In this document: positions 1-8,358 of the stretch, piece after piece
Layout of the letters: each line of letters begins with the position of its first letter
Position numbering within the stretch: the first letter of the stretch is position 1
DNA from: Candidatus Cloacimonadota bacterium
GTDB taxonomy: Bacteria; Cloacimonadota; Cloacimonadia; JGIOTU-2
NCBI GenBank assembly: GCA_016932035.1
Contig: JAFGDR010000021.1
Coordinates: forward strand, 1-26,232
DNA length: 26,232 nucleotides
Direction of reading: 5' to 3'
Position numbers and translations under genes: made by a program
Notes under the pieces: model-generated
Database searches by the model: none
Told to the model about the DNA's origin: nothing
Seen by the model: the letters and a program-made list of their open reading frames with translations, nothing else

Positions 1-950
1 AAGTTTTATTGGTAGGACCGGGAAAGAGAGTTTTTAGGACAGATTATTATATCATGAAAGCTTTTGAACATTTAGGACATTCCGTTCTGGTTTTTCATGA
101 AGCAAAAATATACTCACTCCTCTTTGCCTTAACTCATGTTATTTTTAAGTTGATCGTTGTAGTTTACAAGCCAGATTTTGTTTTTTATTCCAAGGCTAAT
201 AAAATTTCATTGAAAGATATGGAATGGGTGAAGAAAAGATGTACAACAATTTTGTGGTATTATGATCTCAGGATCCCTATCGAGAAAAAACTCATTGATA
301 GGGCTAAAAGAGTTGATTTGTTTTACATCACTAATAAAGGACAAATACACCACCTAAAAGATCAAAGCGCAAATGCAAAGTATCTCACACAGGCATGCAT
401 AACAGATTATCATCCAACAACTGAACATTATATATATAATGTGAGTTTCATCGGTAATAATAACATCTCTGATTCTATGATGAGAGAAGATTTGCTTAAT
501 AAAATAGGTTCTCATTTCGATCTGCATGTGTTCGGAGCACGATGGTCGAGTAAAAACTTTACAAGTCATCCCCGAATATTTAAAGAAAATTATGCTAATG
601 TATGTGCCGGATCAAAAATCGTTCTTGATATAAAATCATTTGACTTCTGTTTGGATGTTGATGGTAATTTTTCAAATAGGATACCGCTCACCCTTGGTTT
701 TGGTGGATTTCTTCTTGCCCAATATACTCCAGGAGTTGATCAATTATATCAAGATAAAAAGCATCTTGTTTATTTCAGATCTCCAGAAGAAGCAATCAGT
801 TTGATCGATTACTATCTTCATCATGAAGACGAAAGAAAACAAATCGCTGAGCAAGGAAGGGAATACGTTCTTAAAAATCATACATACATCAATAAGGTGG
901 AGCAGATGATTCGGGATGCAGAACAGCTTAATAAAAATATCATACTATGA
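1..950 (+). CDS. CgeB-like glycosyltransferase (5' end cut off by window)
   Basis: The frame is open to the window edge. The first codons read V-L-L-V-G-P-G, the usual first beta strand of a GT-B glycosyltransferase, so only a few N-terminal residues should be missing; the TTG at 9 is internal. The C-terminal third carries the acceptor/donor-lobe pattern of the Glyco_trans_1_2 (CgeB-like) family: N-R-I-P-L-T-L-G-F-G-G-F-L-L, then Y-T-P-G-V-D, then a Y-F-R-S-P-E-E-A stretch and a helical tail with E-Q-G-R-E-Y-V. Such enzymes transfer a sugar from a nucleotide donor to a glycan or protein; donor and acceptor cannot be read here. The stop overlaps the next start as ATGA, so it is translationally coupled to the GT9 gene and probably works on the same surface glycan. 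Family assignment is fairly secure; substrate is unknown. Confidence 0.8.
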   Translation, partial: VLLVGPGKRVFRTDYYIMKAFEHLGHSVLVFHEAKIYSLLFALTHVIFKLIVVVYKPDFVFYSKANKISLKDMEWVKKRCTTILWYYDLRIPIEKKLIDRAKRVDLFYITNKGQIHHLKDQSANAKYLTQACITDYHPTTEHYIYNVSFIGNNNISDSMMREDLLNKIGSHFDLHVFGARWSSKNFTSHPRIFKENYANVCAGSKIVLDIKSFDFCLDVDGNFSNRIPLTLGFGGFLLAQYTPGVDQLYQDKKHLVYFRSPEEAISLIDYYLHHEDERKQIAEQGREYVLKNHTYINKVEQMIRDAEQLNKNIIL

Positions 951-1972
951 AAATACTCATTATTCACACTGCATTTTTAGGTGATGTCGTTCTTATCACT
1001 CCCCTGATAAAGGGAACGAAAAAACTATTTCCTGACAGCAAAATCGATGTTCTTGTCATACCCCAAACACAGGAAGTACTGAGGCAAAATCCGCACATCA
1101 ACGAGATACTTATCTTTGATAAAAGAAAGCATAAGATCATTAACTTCATTAAGACATTATCAAAACTCAGAAAAAATCAATATGACCTTGCTCTGCTACC
1201 GCATAGTTCGATGACAACGTCCTTCCTCGTCTTTTTCTCCCATATAAAAAAACGGATAGGATTCGATCGATGGTTATCTTCAGTACTCCTCACTCACAAA
1301 ATTCCATTCAAAAAAGGTGTTCATAGGATAGAGAAAAACCTTGATTTTCTTAATCAATTTTCAGATGATAGATTTGATATCCAGACAGAACTATTTCCTG
1401 ATGCAGAGGATTTTAAAAAAGCAGATAGCTTACTTTCCGAACTTGATCCTGTTAAAAAGAAGATCGCTTTTGCTCCGGGCTCGGTATGGTATACAAAAAG
1501 ATGGCCGGAAACATATTATAGACAACTCGCACAAAAGCTCGTTGAAGCCGGCTTTTCTATCGTGCTGATAGGCAGTCCCCAAGAAAAAGAACTTTGCGAA
1601 AGGATAATGCCCCCGAGCAATGCAATTACTGTTGCAGGTAACACCACGGTTCTGGAATCAGCAGCAGTTCTGAAAAAATGTGACCTACTTATCAGTAATG
1701 ACTGCGGAGCGCTACATATTGCTAATGCAATGGAAACAGACGTCTTTGCTATTTTTGGTCCAACAGTTAAAGATTTTGGATATTATCCTTACAGAAAGAA
1801 TGATCATGTTTTCGAGGTTGACCTTCCATGCCGTCCTTGTGGCAGTCATGGAGGAAATAAATGTCCACTTGTGCATCACATGTGCATGAGAAATATCAAT
1901 CCAGATCAGATCTTAAAAGAAGTACTCACTCACCTCAATAACAGGAAAGATCAAAATGAAAGAAAAGATTAA
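947..1972 (+). CDS. Glycosyltransferase family 9 ([23 protein letters not shown])
   Basis: A 341-residue GT9 protein, the family of ADP-heptose:LPS heptosyltransferases (WaaC/WaaF/WaaQ). It opens with M-K-I-L-I-I-H-T-A-F-L-G-D-V-V-L-I-T-P, the typical GT9 N-terminus, and carries the nucleotide-binding lobe signatures F-A-P-G-S (W)-Y-T-K-R-W-P and L-I-S-N-D-C-G-A-L-H-I-A. The C-terminus has the common cysteine/histidine cluster (C-R-P-C ... K-C-P-L-V-H-H-M-C-M). It would act at the cytoplasmic face of the inner membrane on a lipid-linked core or O-unit. Its start overlaps the upstream glycosyltransferase by 4 nt and its end overlaps the downstream TagF-like gene by 17 nt, so the three are one translational unit. 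Heptose as the donor sugar is an inference from the family, since other GT9 members may use other sugars. Confidence 0.88.
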   Translation: MKILIIHTAFLGDVVLITPLIKGTKKLFPDSKIDVLVIPQTQEVLRQNPHINEILIFDKRKHKIINFIKTLSKLRKNQYDLALLPHSSMTTSFLVFFSHIKKRIGFDRWLSSVLLTHKIPFKKGVHRIEKNLDFLNQFSDDRFDIQTELFPDAEDFKKADSLLSELDPVKKKIAFAPGSVWYTKRWPETYYRQLAQKLVEAGFSIVLIGSPQEKELCERIMPPSNAITVAGNTTVLESAAVLKKCDLLISNDCGALHIANAMETDVFAIFGPTVKDFGYYPYRKNDHVFEVDLPCRPCGSHGGNKCPLVHHMCMRNINPDQILKEVLTHLNNRKDQNERKD

Positions 1973-3077
1973 ACTCCTTTTCAGGATCGGTTATGCCTAT
2001 CATAAAGCTGCGTTTGATCCTGTTATAGAATATCTTTTAAGCGATCCGAAATATGATATCTGGTTCTCGCTGGATATGGAAAAAAAACGATATCTGTTCT
2101 TCGATATCCCTTATAGAAATAAGATAATCGATGAATGGAAAAAACTGGGATACAGGTTTACTCATGAGACTCGTGGATTTGATATTGTTATTTCTGGAGA
2201 TACATTACGTAACTCTAAAGATTATGGAAAGACCATGCTCATTTTCCTGAATCATGGAACAGGAATAAAAAATATTTTATACCGCAATCTTGCTCGTGTA
2301 CCTGATGATAAATATCTCATATTTGTTGAAGGACAGCACCGAGTCGATTCATTATTGAGTTCACCATCACTTGGAAAAAACGAGGTGTATCTCATTGGAC
2401 TACCAAAACTTGATTATGCATTTCAAGGTAAATATGATAATAAAAAGGAGCTTCTTGATCAATGGGGATTAGATCAAAACAAAAAGACTGTTTTATTTGC
2501 TCCTACCTATAAACCTACCTGTATGTATGATATCAAGGATGATATCTTTGAGCAGACAAAAGAATATAATCTTATCATAAAATTACATCCCTACAGCTGG
2601 ATGGGAAAATATGCACCTCACAAACAACATCGTATGTATGAGCGAAGAGTTAAAAAACATCCTCACGCTGTACTGCTTCCTTTCTCAGAATTGAATATTG
2701 TTCCCTATTATGCGTTGGCAGATACCGTATTAAGCGAAGCGTCGAGTACAGTATTTGATTTTCTTGCATTCAGTAAATTCGGTATCATCTATGATCTTCC
2801 CTGTGATAAACTCAGTCATTCTGATGGGGAAGCTCTCCTTGAAATCGATAATCGTGAATTTTTGAAAAATGCCTTTAGTCATATCGATTCAAGCAATCAG
2901 ATAACGCATGCGATCGAGAAAAGTATCCATCCAACTGAAGAGATGATTAAACACGCAGATATATATCGAGATCGCTATTTTTACAAATTAGACGGAAAAG
3001 CAACTGAGAGGTTTGTTAAGAAAATGGAGGAACTTTATTATGAAGGAGGTCATGAAAACATTCCTTATAATTCTTAA
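1956..3077 (+). CDS. CDP-glycerol glycerophosphotransferase family (TagB/TagF-like) polyol-phosphate transferase
   Basis: A 373-residue protein with the landmarks of the teichoic-acid polymerase family: N-H-G-T-G-I-K (about 99-105, equivalent to the usual H-G-x-x-x-K), F-A-P-T-Y-K-P (181-187), I-I-K-L-H-P (207-212) and A-D-T-V-L-S-E-A-S-S-T-V-F-D-F (255-269, where most relatives have T-D-Y-S-S). Family members transfer glycerol-phosphate or ribitol-phosphate from a CDP donor to a membrane-bound acceptor, which makes phosphodiester-linked glycans. No glycerol-3-phosphate or ribitol-5-phosphate cytidylyltransferase gene is visible nearby; instead an inositol-phosphate synthase and an inositol-phosphate-type cytidylyltransferase follow. 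CDP-inositol as the donor is therefore a possibility, purely from context. The 17-nt overlap with the GT9 gene indicates coupling. Family call is secure; the transferred group is not known. Confidence 0.85.
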   Translation: MKEKIKLLFRIGYAYHKAAFDPVIEYLLSDPKYDIWFSLDMEKKRYLFFDIPYRNKIIDEWKKLGYRFTHETRGFDIVISGDTLRNSKDYGKTMLIFLNHGTGIKNILYRNLARVPDDKYLIFVEGQHRVDSLLSSPSLGKNEVYLIGLPKLDYAFQGKYDNKKELLDQWGLDQNKKTVLFAPTYKPTCMYDIKDDIFEQTKEYNLIIKLHPYSWMGKYAPHKQHRMYERRVKKHPHAVLLPFSELNIVPYYALADTVLSEASSTVFDFLAFSKFGIIYDLPCDKLSHSDGEALLEIDNREFLKNAFSHIDSSNQITHAIEKSIHPTEEMIKHADIYRDRYFYKLDGKATERFVKKMEELYYEGGHENIPYNS

Positions 3078-3154
3078 TTTTGTGCTATTAAAATTGACGG
3101 AGAAATAAGGACTTAACAAATTTAATTGTTTAATTGATTTTATAGGAGAATATA

Positions 3155-4477
3155 ATGAATATACAAGAAAAATCATCTAAATTAGGGGTTTTGATACCTG
3201 GCCTCGGTGCAATCGGGACGACATTTATTGGAGGACTCGAACTCATCAAAAAAGGTTATTCAAAACCAATCGGCAGTTTAACACAAATGGGCACGATCCG
3301 TTTGGGAAAAAGAACGGAGAAACGCTCTCCGCTTATCAAAGATTTTTTACCTTTGGCAAACATTGAAGATCTTATTATTGGTGGCTGGGATATTTTTGAG
3401 GATTCAGCATATGATACCGCTAAAAAAGCACGGGTTCTGAGTAATGATCATATTGAACTTGTCAAAGATGAACTCATGGCAGTTAAACCGATGAAAGCTG
3501 TTTTTGATAAAAAGTATGTAAAGAAACTTGATGGCACCCATATAAAACAAGCAGATACAAAATATAAACTCGCCCAGATGCTCATGGATGATATCAAGAA
3601 TTTCAGAAATGCAAATAATCTGACAGATATTGTAATGGTTTGGTGCGCATCGACTGAAATATATATCGAACAACAGGATGTACATGAATCCCTGGCAAAC
3701 TTTGAACAAGGTCTTAAAGAAAATAATGATGCGATCTCGCCAAGTATGATCTATGCGTATGCAGCCCTTAAATCTGGTATTCCTTTTGCAAACGGAGCAC
3801 CAAACCTTACTGTTGATATTCCTGCAATATTGGAACTGGCAAAGATCCAAAACCTGCCAATTGCCGGAAAAGATTTTAAAACAGGGCAAACTTTGATGAA
3901 GACGATCGTTGCACCTGGATTAAGATCACGTGTTATTGGTGTTAATGGATGGTTCTCAACGAACATTTTAGGCAACAGAGACGGTGAAGTCCTCGATGAT
4001 CCTGAATCTTTTAAAACAAAGGAAGTGAGTAAGCTCGGAGTTCTTGACTCGATCCTTCAACCGGAAATGAATCCCGAACTTTACGGTGATCTTTATCATA
4101 AAGTTAGAATCAATTACTATCCTCCCCGTGGAGATAATAAAGAAGGCTGGGATAACATCGACATCTTTGGATGGCTGGGATATCCAATGCAGATCAAGAT
4201 CGATTTTTTATGTAAAGACAGTATTCTCGCTGCTCCAATCGTCCTTGATCTCGTCTTGTTCATGGATCTTGCAAAACGCGTTGGTTTCTCAGGTATTCAG
4301 GAATGGCTTTCCTTCTACTTCAAAAGTCCGATGCATCTTCCAACTCTTTATCCGGAACATGATCTTTTTGTTCAGCTTGCAAAACTGAAAAACACACTCC
4401 GCTATATTATGGGTGAAGAGATGATCACCCATCTTGGACTTGATTACTATTATAATAATGCTCCTGAAGCAAAGTAG
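3155..4477 (+). CDS. ino1: myo-Inositol-3-phosphate (1L-myo-inositol-1-phosphate) synthase
   Basis: A 440-residue NAD-dependent isomerase that cyclises glucose-6-phosphate to 1L-myo-inositol-1-phosphate in the cytoplasm. Evidence: an N-terminal Rossmann motif G-L-G-A-I-G-T-T-F-I-G-G (about 17-28), a long central region with the L-x-G-W-D-I-F and P-N-L-T-V-D-I-P-A patterns, G-K-D-F-K-T-G-Q-T near the middle, and the K-I-D-F-L-C-K-D-S-I-L-A-A-P-I-V-L-D-L catalytic block near the C-terminus. Length fits bacterial and archaeal members. The ATG is preceded by GGAG six bases upstream. The 77-bp gap from the TagF-like gene contains no convincing promoter, so read-through from the glycan genes is likely. 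The next gene encodes the enzyme type that would activate the product with CTP. Confidence 0.95.
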   Translation: MNIQEKSSKLGVLIPGLGAIGTTFIGGLELIKKGYSKPIGSLTQMGTIRLGKRTEKRSPLIKDFLPLANIEDLIIGGWDIFEDSAYDTAKKARVLSNDHIELVKDELMAVKPMKAVFDKKYVKKLDGTHIKQADTKYKLAQMLMDDIKNFRNANNLTDIVMVWCASTEIYIEQQDVHESLANFEQGLKENNDAISPSMIYAYAALKSGIPFANGAPNLTVDIPAILELAKIQNLPIAGKDFKTGQTLMKTIVAPGLRSRVIGVNGWFSTNILGNRDGEVLDDPESFKTKEVSKLGVLDSILQPEMNPELYGDLYHKVRINYYPPRGDNKEGWDNIDIFGWLGYPMQIKIDFLCKDSILAAPIVLDLVLFMDLAKRVGFSGIQEWLSFYFKSPMHLPTLYPEHDLFVQLAKLKNTLRYIMGEEMITHLGLDYYYNNAPEAK

Positions 4478-4491
4478 AAGATAATATAGTT

Positions 4492-5229
4492 ATGAAAGCG
4501 GTGATCATAGCCGCAGGATGTGGTAGCCGGTTACAAGATTACCATCACGGCATTCCCAAAACTCTTCTTGAGGTTTTGGGAAAACGGATTATTGATGATA
4601 TTCTGCAGAAGTTATTATTTCGTGGAATCTCCGAGATTGTTATTGCAACTGGTTTTAAGGGCAATCTTATAAAAGATTATCTTGTGCAATCACCGTTTGC
4701 TGAAAACATTACTTTTGTGCATAATCCTAATTGGAAAAAGGCAAATGGTATTTCTGTACTCTGTTCAAAAATAGCACTAAAGCCTTCAGATACATTCTTA
4801 CTTATGATGAGCGATCATATTTTTCAATTAGAAATACTCGATGATGTAATTGATTTTGCTATTCATGACAATGAAGCACTGCTTGCAATCGACCGAAAAA
4901 TCGAATCAATACCGGATATTGATGACGGCATGAAGCTTCAATGCACACATCTAAAAGATTCAGTTTACCGGATTAATAGATTCAGTAAACAACTCAACAA
5001 TTTCGATGCGATCGATACCGGCATCTTCAAATTTCAATATTCATTTTTTTCAACGCTTGGGAATGCGATCACGTCCGGAAATGATTCACTCTCGGATGCT
5101 TGTAATGTGCTTAGTAAAAATCATAAAATGATAGGAATTGATATTGGAGATAAACGCTGGTTGGATATAGATACTCCTGAAATGCTCAATCAGGAAAGAT
5201 TACTCGAGGAAATTCTTAATATATCATGA
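4492..5229 (+). CDS. Sugar-phosphate nucleotidyltransferase, probable CTP:inositol-1-phosphate cytidylyltransferase
   Basis: A 245-residue NTP-transferase-fold protein. The N-terminal signature is A-A-G-C-G-S-R-L (7-14) with P-K at 22-23, a metal/nucleotide Asp in M-M-S-D-H (105-109), and R-W-L-D-I-D-T-P (222-229) at the end. M-S-D-H-I-F, A-I-D-R-K followed by D-D-G-M-K, and N-P-N-W-K-K-A-N-G-I-S resemble inositol-1-phosphate cytidylyltransferases of the di-myo-inositol-phosphate pathway more than glucose-1-phosphate thymidylyltransferases. It lies 14 nt behind ino1, which would supply its substrate. In many hyperthermophiles this domain is fused to a membrane CDP-alcohol transferase (DIPP synthase); that domain is absent here. 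An alternative is a LicC-like phosphocholine cytidylyltransferase, but no choline gene is visible. The fold is certain; the inositol substrate is inferred from context and motif resemblance. Confidence 0.72.
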   Translation: MKAVIIAAGCGSRLQDYHHGIPKTLLEVLGKRIIDDILQKLLFRGISEIVIATGFKGNLIKDYLVQSPFAENITFVHNPNWKKANGISVLCSKIALKPSDTFLLMMSDHIFQLEILDDVIDFAIHDNEALLAIDRKIESIPDIDDGMKLQCTHLKDSVYRINRFSKQLNNFDAIDTGIFKFQYSFFSTLGNAITSGNDSLSDACNVLSKNHKMIGIDIGDKRWLDIDTPEMLNQERLLEEILNIS

Positions 5230-6980
5230 CATCATTGATGATTAAAAAAATTATATTTTTTTTAGCTTTTATCTTTATTTCACTACATCTTTTTGCTGAA
5301 AACGAATGGACTGTTCTTGTTTATATAGCTGCAGATAATAGTCTAAGTCAGCAGTCATTTAAAGATGTGAATGAGATGGAGGCTGTCGAGGAAAGTGATT
5401 CTGTTCAGTTTCTTATTCAAATCGATCCTCTCGATGATCCCAATTACCCGCCTTATTTCTCGACCAGCCGAAGATATCTCATCCGTCATGACAACAATCC
5501 CGACTCAATAGGTTCGCTTCTTATAGATGATCTTGGAGAAATAAATTCTGCCGATCCTCAAACGCTTGCTGATTATGCCAACTGGGGATTTTCTTATGCC
5601 CCTTCAACAAAAAAGATGCTTATCATATGGGATCATGGCAACGGATGGTATAAAGATGATGAGCAAGTTAAATCTGTTTGTTATGACAACTCCTTTAATG
5701 ATCGGATGGGAGTAGCAAATGGTGAATTGCGGGAAGCAATTTCATCAATAGATCATCATATAGATATACTCGTTTTTGATGCGTGCTCAATGCAGACCAC
5801 AGAGGTGATAACTGAATTCTATGAGTATTGTGACATTGTAGCAGCATCCGAATTATCTGTTCCTGTTGACGGGATCCTGTATGGCGCGACAGCAGGCACA
5901 GCATGCTCACAATATGGTCTATTCAATTATCTCTCAGAAAATCCATTATGCTCGCCAATTACACTGTCAGCAGAATTAGTATACAGATATATCAATTCAT
6001 ATACAACGAACTGTCAAAACGGCTCTACGATTTCTTTTTCAGCAATTGATGTGACTCAGTATGATTTCTACCTCCAGAGATTAAGGCAATTTACAGATAT
6101 ATATTCGGATTCACTCTATCGAGATGTATATCACATTACTCGTAATAATTGCTTCCAGATAAATACAGAGACTGTCGACATATGGGATTTTCTTAATGAA
6201 ACCTCATTACAAAGCAAACAAATGCAGGATGATGCTGCAGAGATTGCTTCATTAATCGACTCGATGACGATCTTGCATAGTGCTCTCTACAATGATGTCA
6301 TATATCCAGAACTTGGCAGAATGAGCGTCTATTTTCCCAAAACACAAAACTCCTTCAATTGGCAGAATTACTATCCTTTGCAGTTTAATATTGATACAAA
6401 ATGGGAACGGTTTCTTAGTTATAACATGGATTATTACGATTATAATCCAGTAATCATCAATTTTTCTGTATCCTCGGCAAGCGAGTTAGTTAATTTTTCC
6501 TGGGAAGTTGTCGCCTCAACAGATCTTTCTTACCAGTTATTTTATAAAACAGAAACGGATACAGGTTTTGTTCAAATACAGGATTCCTCTATCACACATG
6601 CGACAAGTTTCTCGCAGCAATTTGCTCCTGGAGATTATGAATTCAAACTTCGTGCAATAGATGAATTTGCAAATGAAACCTCAACAATTAAAGAACATCT
6701 TATTTCATCAAATTTTCTATTTTCTTTTTACCCAAATCCATTAAACGTAAATGACCATACCCAAGGAACATTCATTATCTCAGCTAAGGATTTAACTGAT
6801 GCAAAGATTATCATCTACAATCTTGGAGGAGAACATGTTGATACCATCAACATAGATGATTCAATTGGTTCGACAATCAAGGTCGATTACATCCCCAAAA
6901 ATGTCTCTTCGGGCATCTATTTTTGTCTACTCGATGCAGGAAACGCAAAAGCGACGATAAAGCTCGCAATTATTAGATAA
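5226..6980 (+). CDS. Secreted clostripain-family (C11) cysteine protease with type IX-like C-terminal sorting domain
   Basis: A 584-residue secreted protein. Residues 1-24 form a signal peptide (K-K, then a hydrophobic run, with likely cleavage after L-F-A). The C11 peptidase region covers roughly 27-400, with the catalytic His in W-D-H-G-N-G-W (His137) and the catalytic Cys in F-D-A-C-S-M (Cys187). An Fn3-like beta region follows (about 410-500). The last ~80 residues start at F-Y-P-N-P and end S-S-G-I-Y-F, the layout of the Por/type IX secretion sorting domain of the FCB group. The first ATG overlaps the cytidylyltransferase stop as ATGA; a second Met four codons in is also possible. Family members cleave after Arg or Lys. 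Its role beside glycan genes is unclear. The sorting-domain call is by pattern only, and no secretion machinery gene lies in the window. Confidence 0.88.
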   Translation: MTSLMIKKIIFFLAFIFISLHLFAENEWTVLVYIAADNSLSQQSFKDVNEMEAVEESDSVQFLIQIDPLDDPNYPPYFSTSRRYLIRHDNNPDSIGSLLIDDLGEINSADPQTLADYANWGFSYAPSTKKMLIIWDHGNGWYKDDEQVKSVCYDNSFNDRMGVANGELREAISSIDHHIDILVFDACSMQTTEVITEFYEYCDIVAASELSVPVDGILYGATAGTACSQYGLFNYLSENPLCSPITLSAELVYRYINSYTTNCQNGSTISFSAIDVTQYDFYLQRLRQFTDIYSDSLYRDVYHITRNNCFQINTETVDIWDFLNETSLQSKQMQDDAAEIASLIDSMTILHSALYNDVIYPELGRMSVYFPKTQNSFNWQNYYPLQFNIDTKWERFLSYNMDYYDYNPVIINFSVSSASELVNFSWEVVASTDLSYQLFYKTETDTGFVQIQDSSITHATSFSQQFAPGDYEFKLRAIDEFANETSTIKEHLISSNFLFSFYPNPLNVNDHTQGTFIISAKDLTDAKIIIYNLGGEHVDTINIDDSIGSTIKVDYIPKNVSSGIYFCLLDAGNAKATIKLAIIR

Positions 6981-6985
6981 ATTTT

Positions 6986-7178
6986 TTGTGCACAACTTGT
7001 GGATAACTCTTTTTTATGCCTTCTCTGTTTTACTAATTAGCTTATATACTGCTGGTTATGAATTTTCGATATATCTGAGAAAGGTGTATAATCTTTTATA
7101 ATCAGAGCAAATTAGAACTTCTTGAACAGTAGTAAGTTAGGAGAAAAACCCCTTTTTGCACGAAGGAATTTAGGCACA
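6986..7178. other. Cluster of DnaA-box-like sites in a convergent intergenic region
   Basis: The gap between the protease and the FAD oxidoreductase (6981-7200) contains one perfect DnaA box, TTATCCACA on the minus strand (6998-7006). Two bases away is the palindrome TTGTGCACAA (6986-6995), which presents a one-mismatch box on each strand. One-mismatch boxes TTTTGCACG (7154-7162) and TTAGGCACA (7170-7178) lie on the plus strand. The region is AT-rich and has two TATAAT-like hexamers (7087-7092 and 7097-7102). No strong rho-independent terminator was found between the two converging genes. Whether DnaA binds here is not known. Confidence 0.4.
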
Positions 7179-7200
7179 TTTTTTGCTCTAAAAAAGGCGT

Positions 7201-8352
7201 TTATTTGAACTGCTCTTCAGCACCAAAATTTCTATATAAATTCAATGATTCCAAATTATCTTTATCATCATTAGAGAGACGGTTTGTAAGTAATCGGGCG
7301 AACAATTTTCCAATGCCCGGTCCAAGCATAAAACCTTGTCCGCACATGCCAACCGCAAGATAAAATCCATCTAATTTTGTAGTTCCGAGGATTGGAAATC
7401 CATCTGGGGTTGCAGGATATTGACCTCGCCATGTTCTTCTGACCTTGAGATTCTTAAGTCGTGGAAATAGATCCAGCATTCTTTTCGTTACTTGGGGTAA
7501 GAAAATAGATGTCGCCTTGCTGTCTGTGCCGACAATTGGTGGTTCAGGTGTAATACAAAAAACAACCTGCCCATCTGCTTTTTGATAGAAATAGTAATTC
7601 TTGGAGTTTTCAGCTGGTCTAAGATCCACGATCATTGGTTGGAAAAAATGTTGAACTGCGTCAGTAATACCACCTTCATGGCTGTCTGGGATAACAGGAA
7701 TTTCTAATCCAACCATTTCTCCTATCTGCCTTGCATTATTTCCTGCTGCATTAATGATATAGTTACAAGAAAAACTATTTCCTCTGCTTGTTGAAACTAC
7801 ATACCCATTTACTTCTTTATGTATGTCTGTTACTTCTTCATTAAAAATATATGATGAGCCAAACTCCAAGCTTTTAAAATAAAAATAGTTGAGCGAAAGG
7901 TATGGAGATGCACTTCCGTCTTCAGGTGAAAATGTTGAACCTCTTAATCCTTCAGGATTTACACCGGGAGCCAATTCAAGAAATTCTTTTGGTGATATCC
8001 AGTTTATATTCAGTCCATAGCTTTTTTGAATTTTAAGCAGCTCCTTAAGCATATTCTCGTGCTCATCGGTATATGCAGGAAATGAATATCCATTAGATTG
8101 CCATTCAATGTCATCACCATATTTCTCTTTCCAGGTTGAAAAAACATCGATTGATTCCAAAGAAATATGTATCTTTGCCTTATCAGAATGCGTTGCCCTG
8201 ATCCCACCGATTGCTTTTTTATTCTGTCCCTGTCCCGGAGATGCCAGGCTTTCAATAACGAGTACGGAAAATTTTTCTTCTGCAAGATAAAGAGCAATCG
8301 GAACACCTACAGAACCTGCACCAATAACAATCACATCAAAATTAGTTTTCAT
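7201..8352 (-). CDS. FAD-dependent amine/amino-acid oxidoreductase (DAO family; sarcosine oxidase beta / proline dehydrogenase beta-like)
   Basis: A 383-residue flavoprotein of the D-amino-acid oxidase fold. It begins with a dinucleotide-binding motif G-A-G-S-V-G (11-16) and the acidic end of beta2 (V-I-E-S). It also has I-I-N-A-A-G-N-N-A in the middle and the FAD-closing C-terminal block G-T-T-K-L-D-G-F-Y-L-A-V-G-M-C-G-Q-G-F-M-L-G-P. The upstream gene encodes the iron-sulfur flavoprotein partner typical of heteromeric sarcosine oxidase, HcnBC and archaeal dye-linked proline dehydrogenase complexes, so this is likely the catalytic subunit oxidising a secondary or alpha amine. I chose the ATG at 8352, with AGG five bases before it. 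A GTG at 8358, two codons upstream, directly abuts the previous stop and is an alternative. The substrate cannot be read from sequence. Confidence 0.85.
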   Translation of the reverse strand: MKTNFDVIVIGAGSVGVPIALYLAEEKFSVLVIESLASPGQGQNKKAIGGIRATHSDKAKIHISLESIDVFSTWKEKYGDDIEWQSNGYSFPAYTDEHENMLKELLKIQKSYGLNINWISPKEFLELAPGVNPEGLRGSTFSPEDGSASPYLSLNYFYFKSLEFGSSYIFNEEVTDIHKEVNGYVVSTSRGNSFSCNYIINAAGNNARQIGEMVGLEIPVIPDSHEGGITDAVQHFFQPMIVDLRPAENSKNYYFYQKADGQVVFCITPEPPIVGTDSKATSIFLPQVTKRMLDLFPRLKNLKVRRTWRGQYPATPDGFPILGTTKLDGFYLAVGMCGQGFMLGPGIGKLFARLLTNRLSNDDKDNLESLNLYRNFGAEEQFK

Positions 8353-8358
8353 ACTCAC

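Noticed and set aside
3404-3889. Long minus-strand frame of 161 codons opposite ino1
   Set aside because: It lies wholly inside a clearly conserved enzyme gene, is cysteine- and isoleucine-rich like antisense translation, and has no ribosome binding site.
7104-7189. Inverted repeat AGAGCAAA / TTTGCTCT with 70 bases between the arms
   Set aside because: Eight-base arms in 220 bases of AT-rich DNA are plausible by chance, and the arms do not extend.
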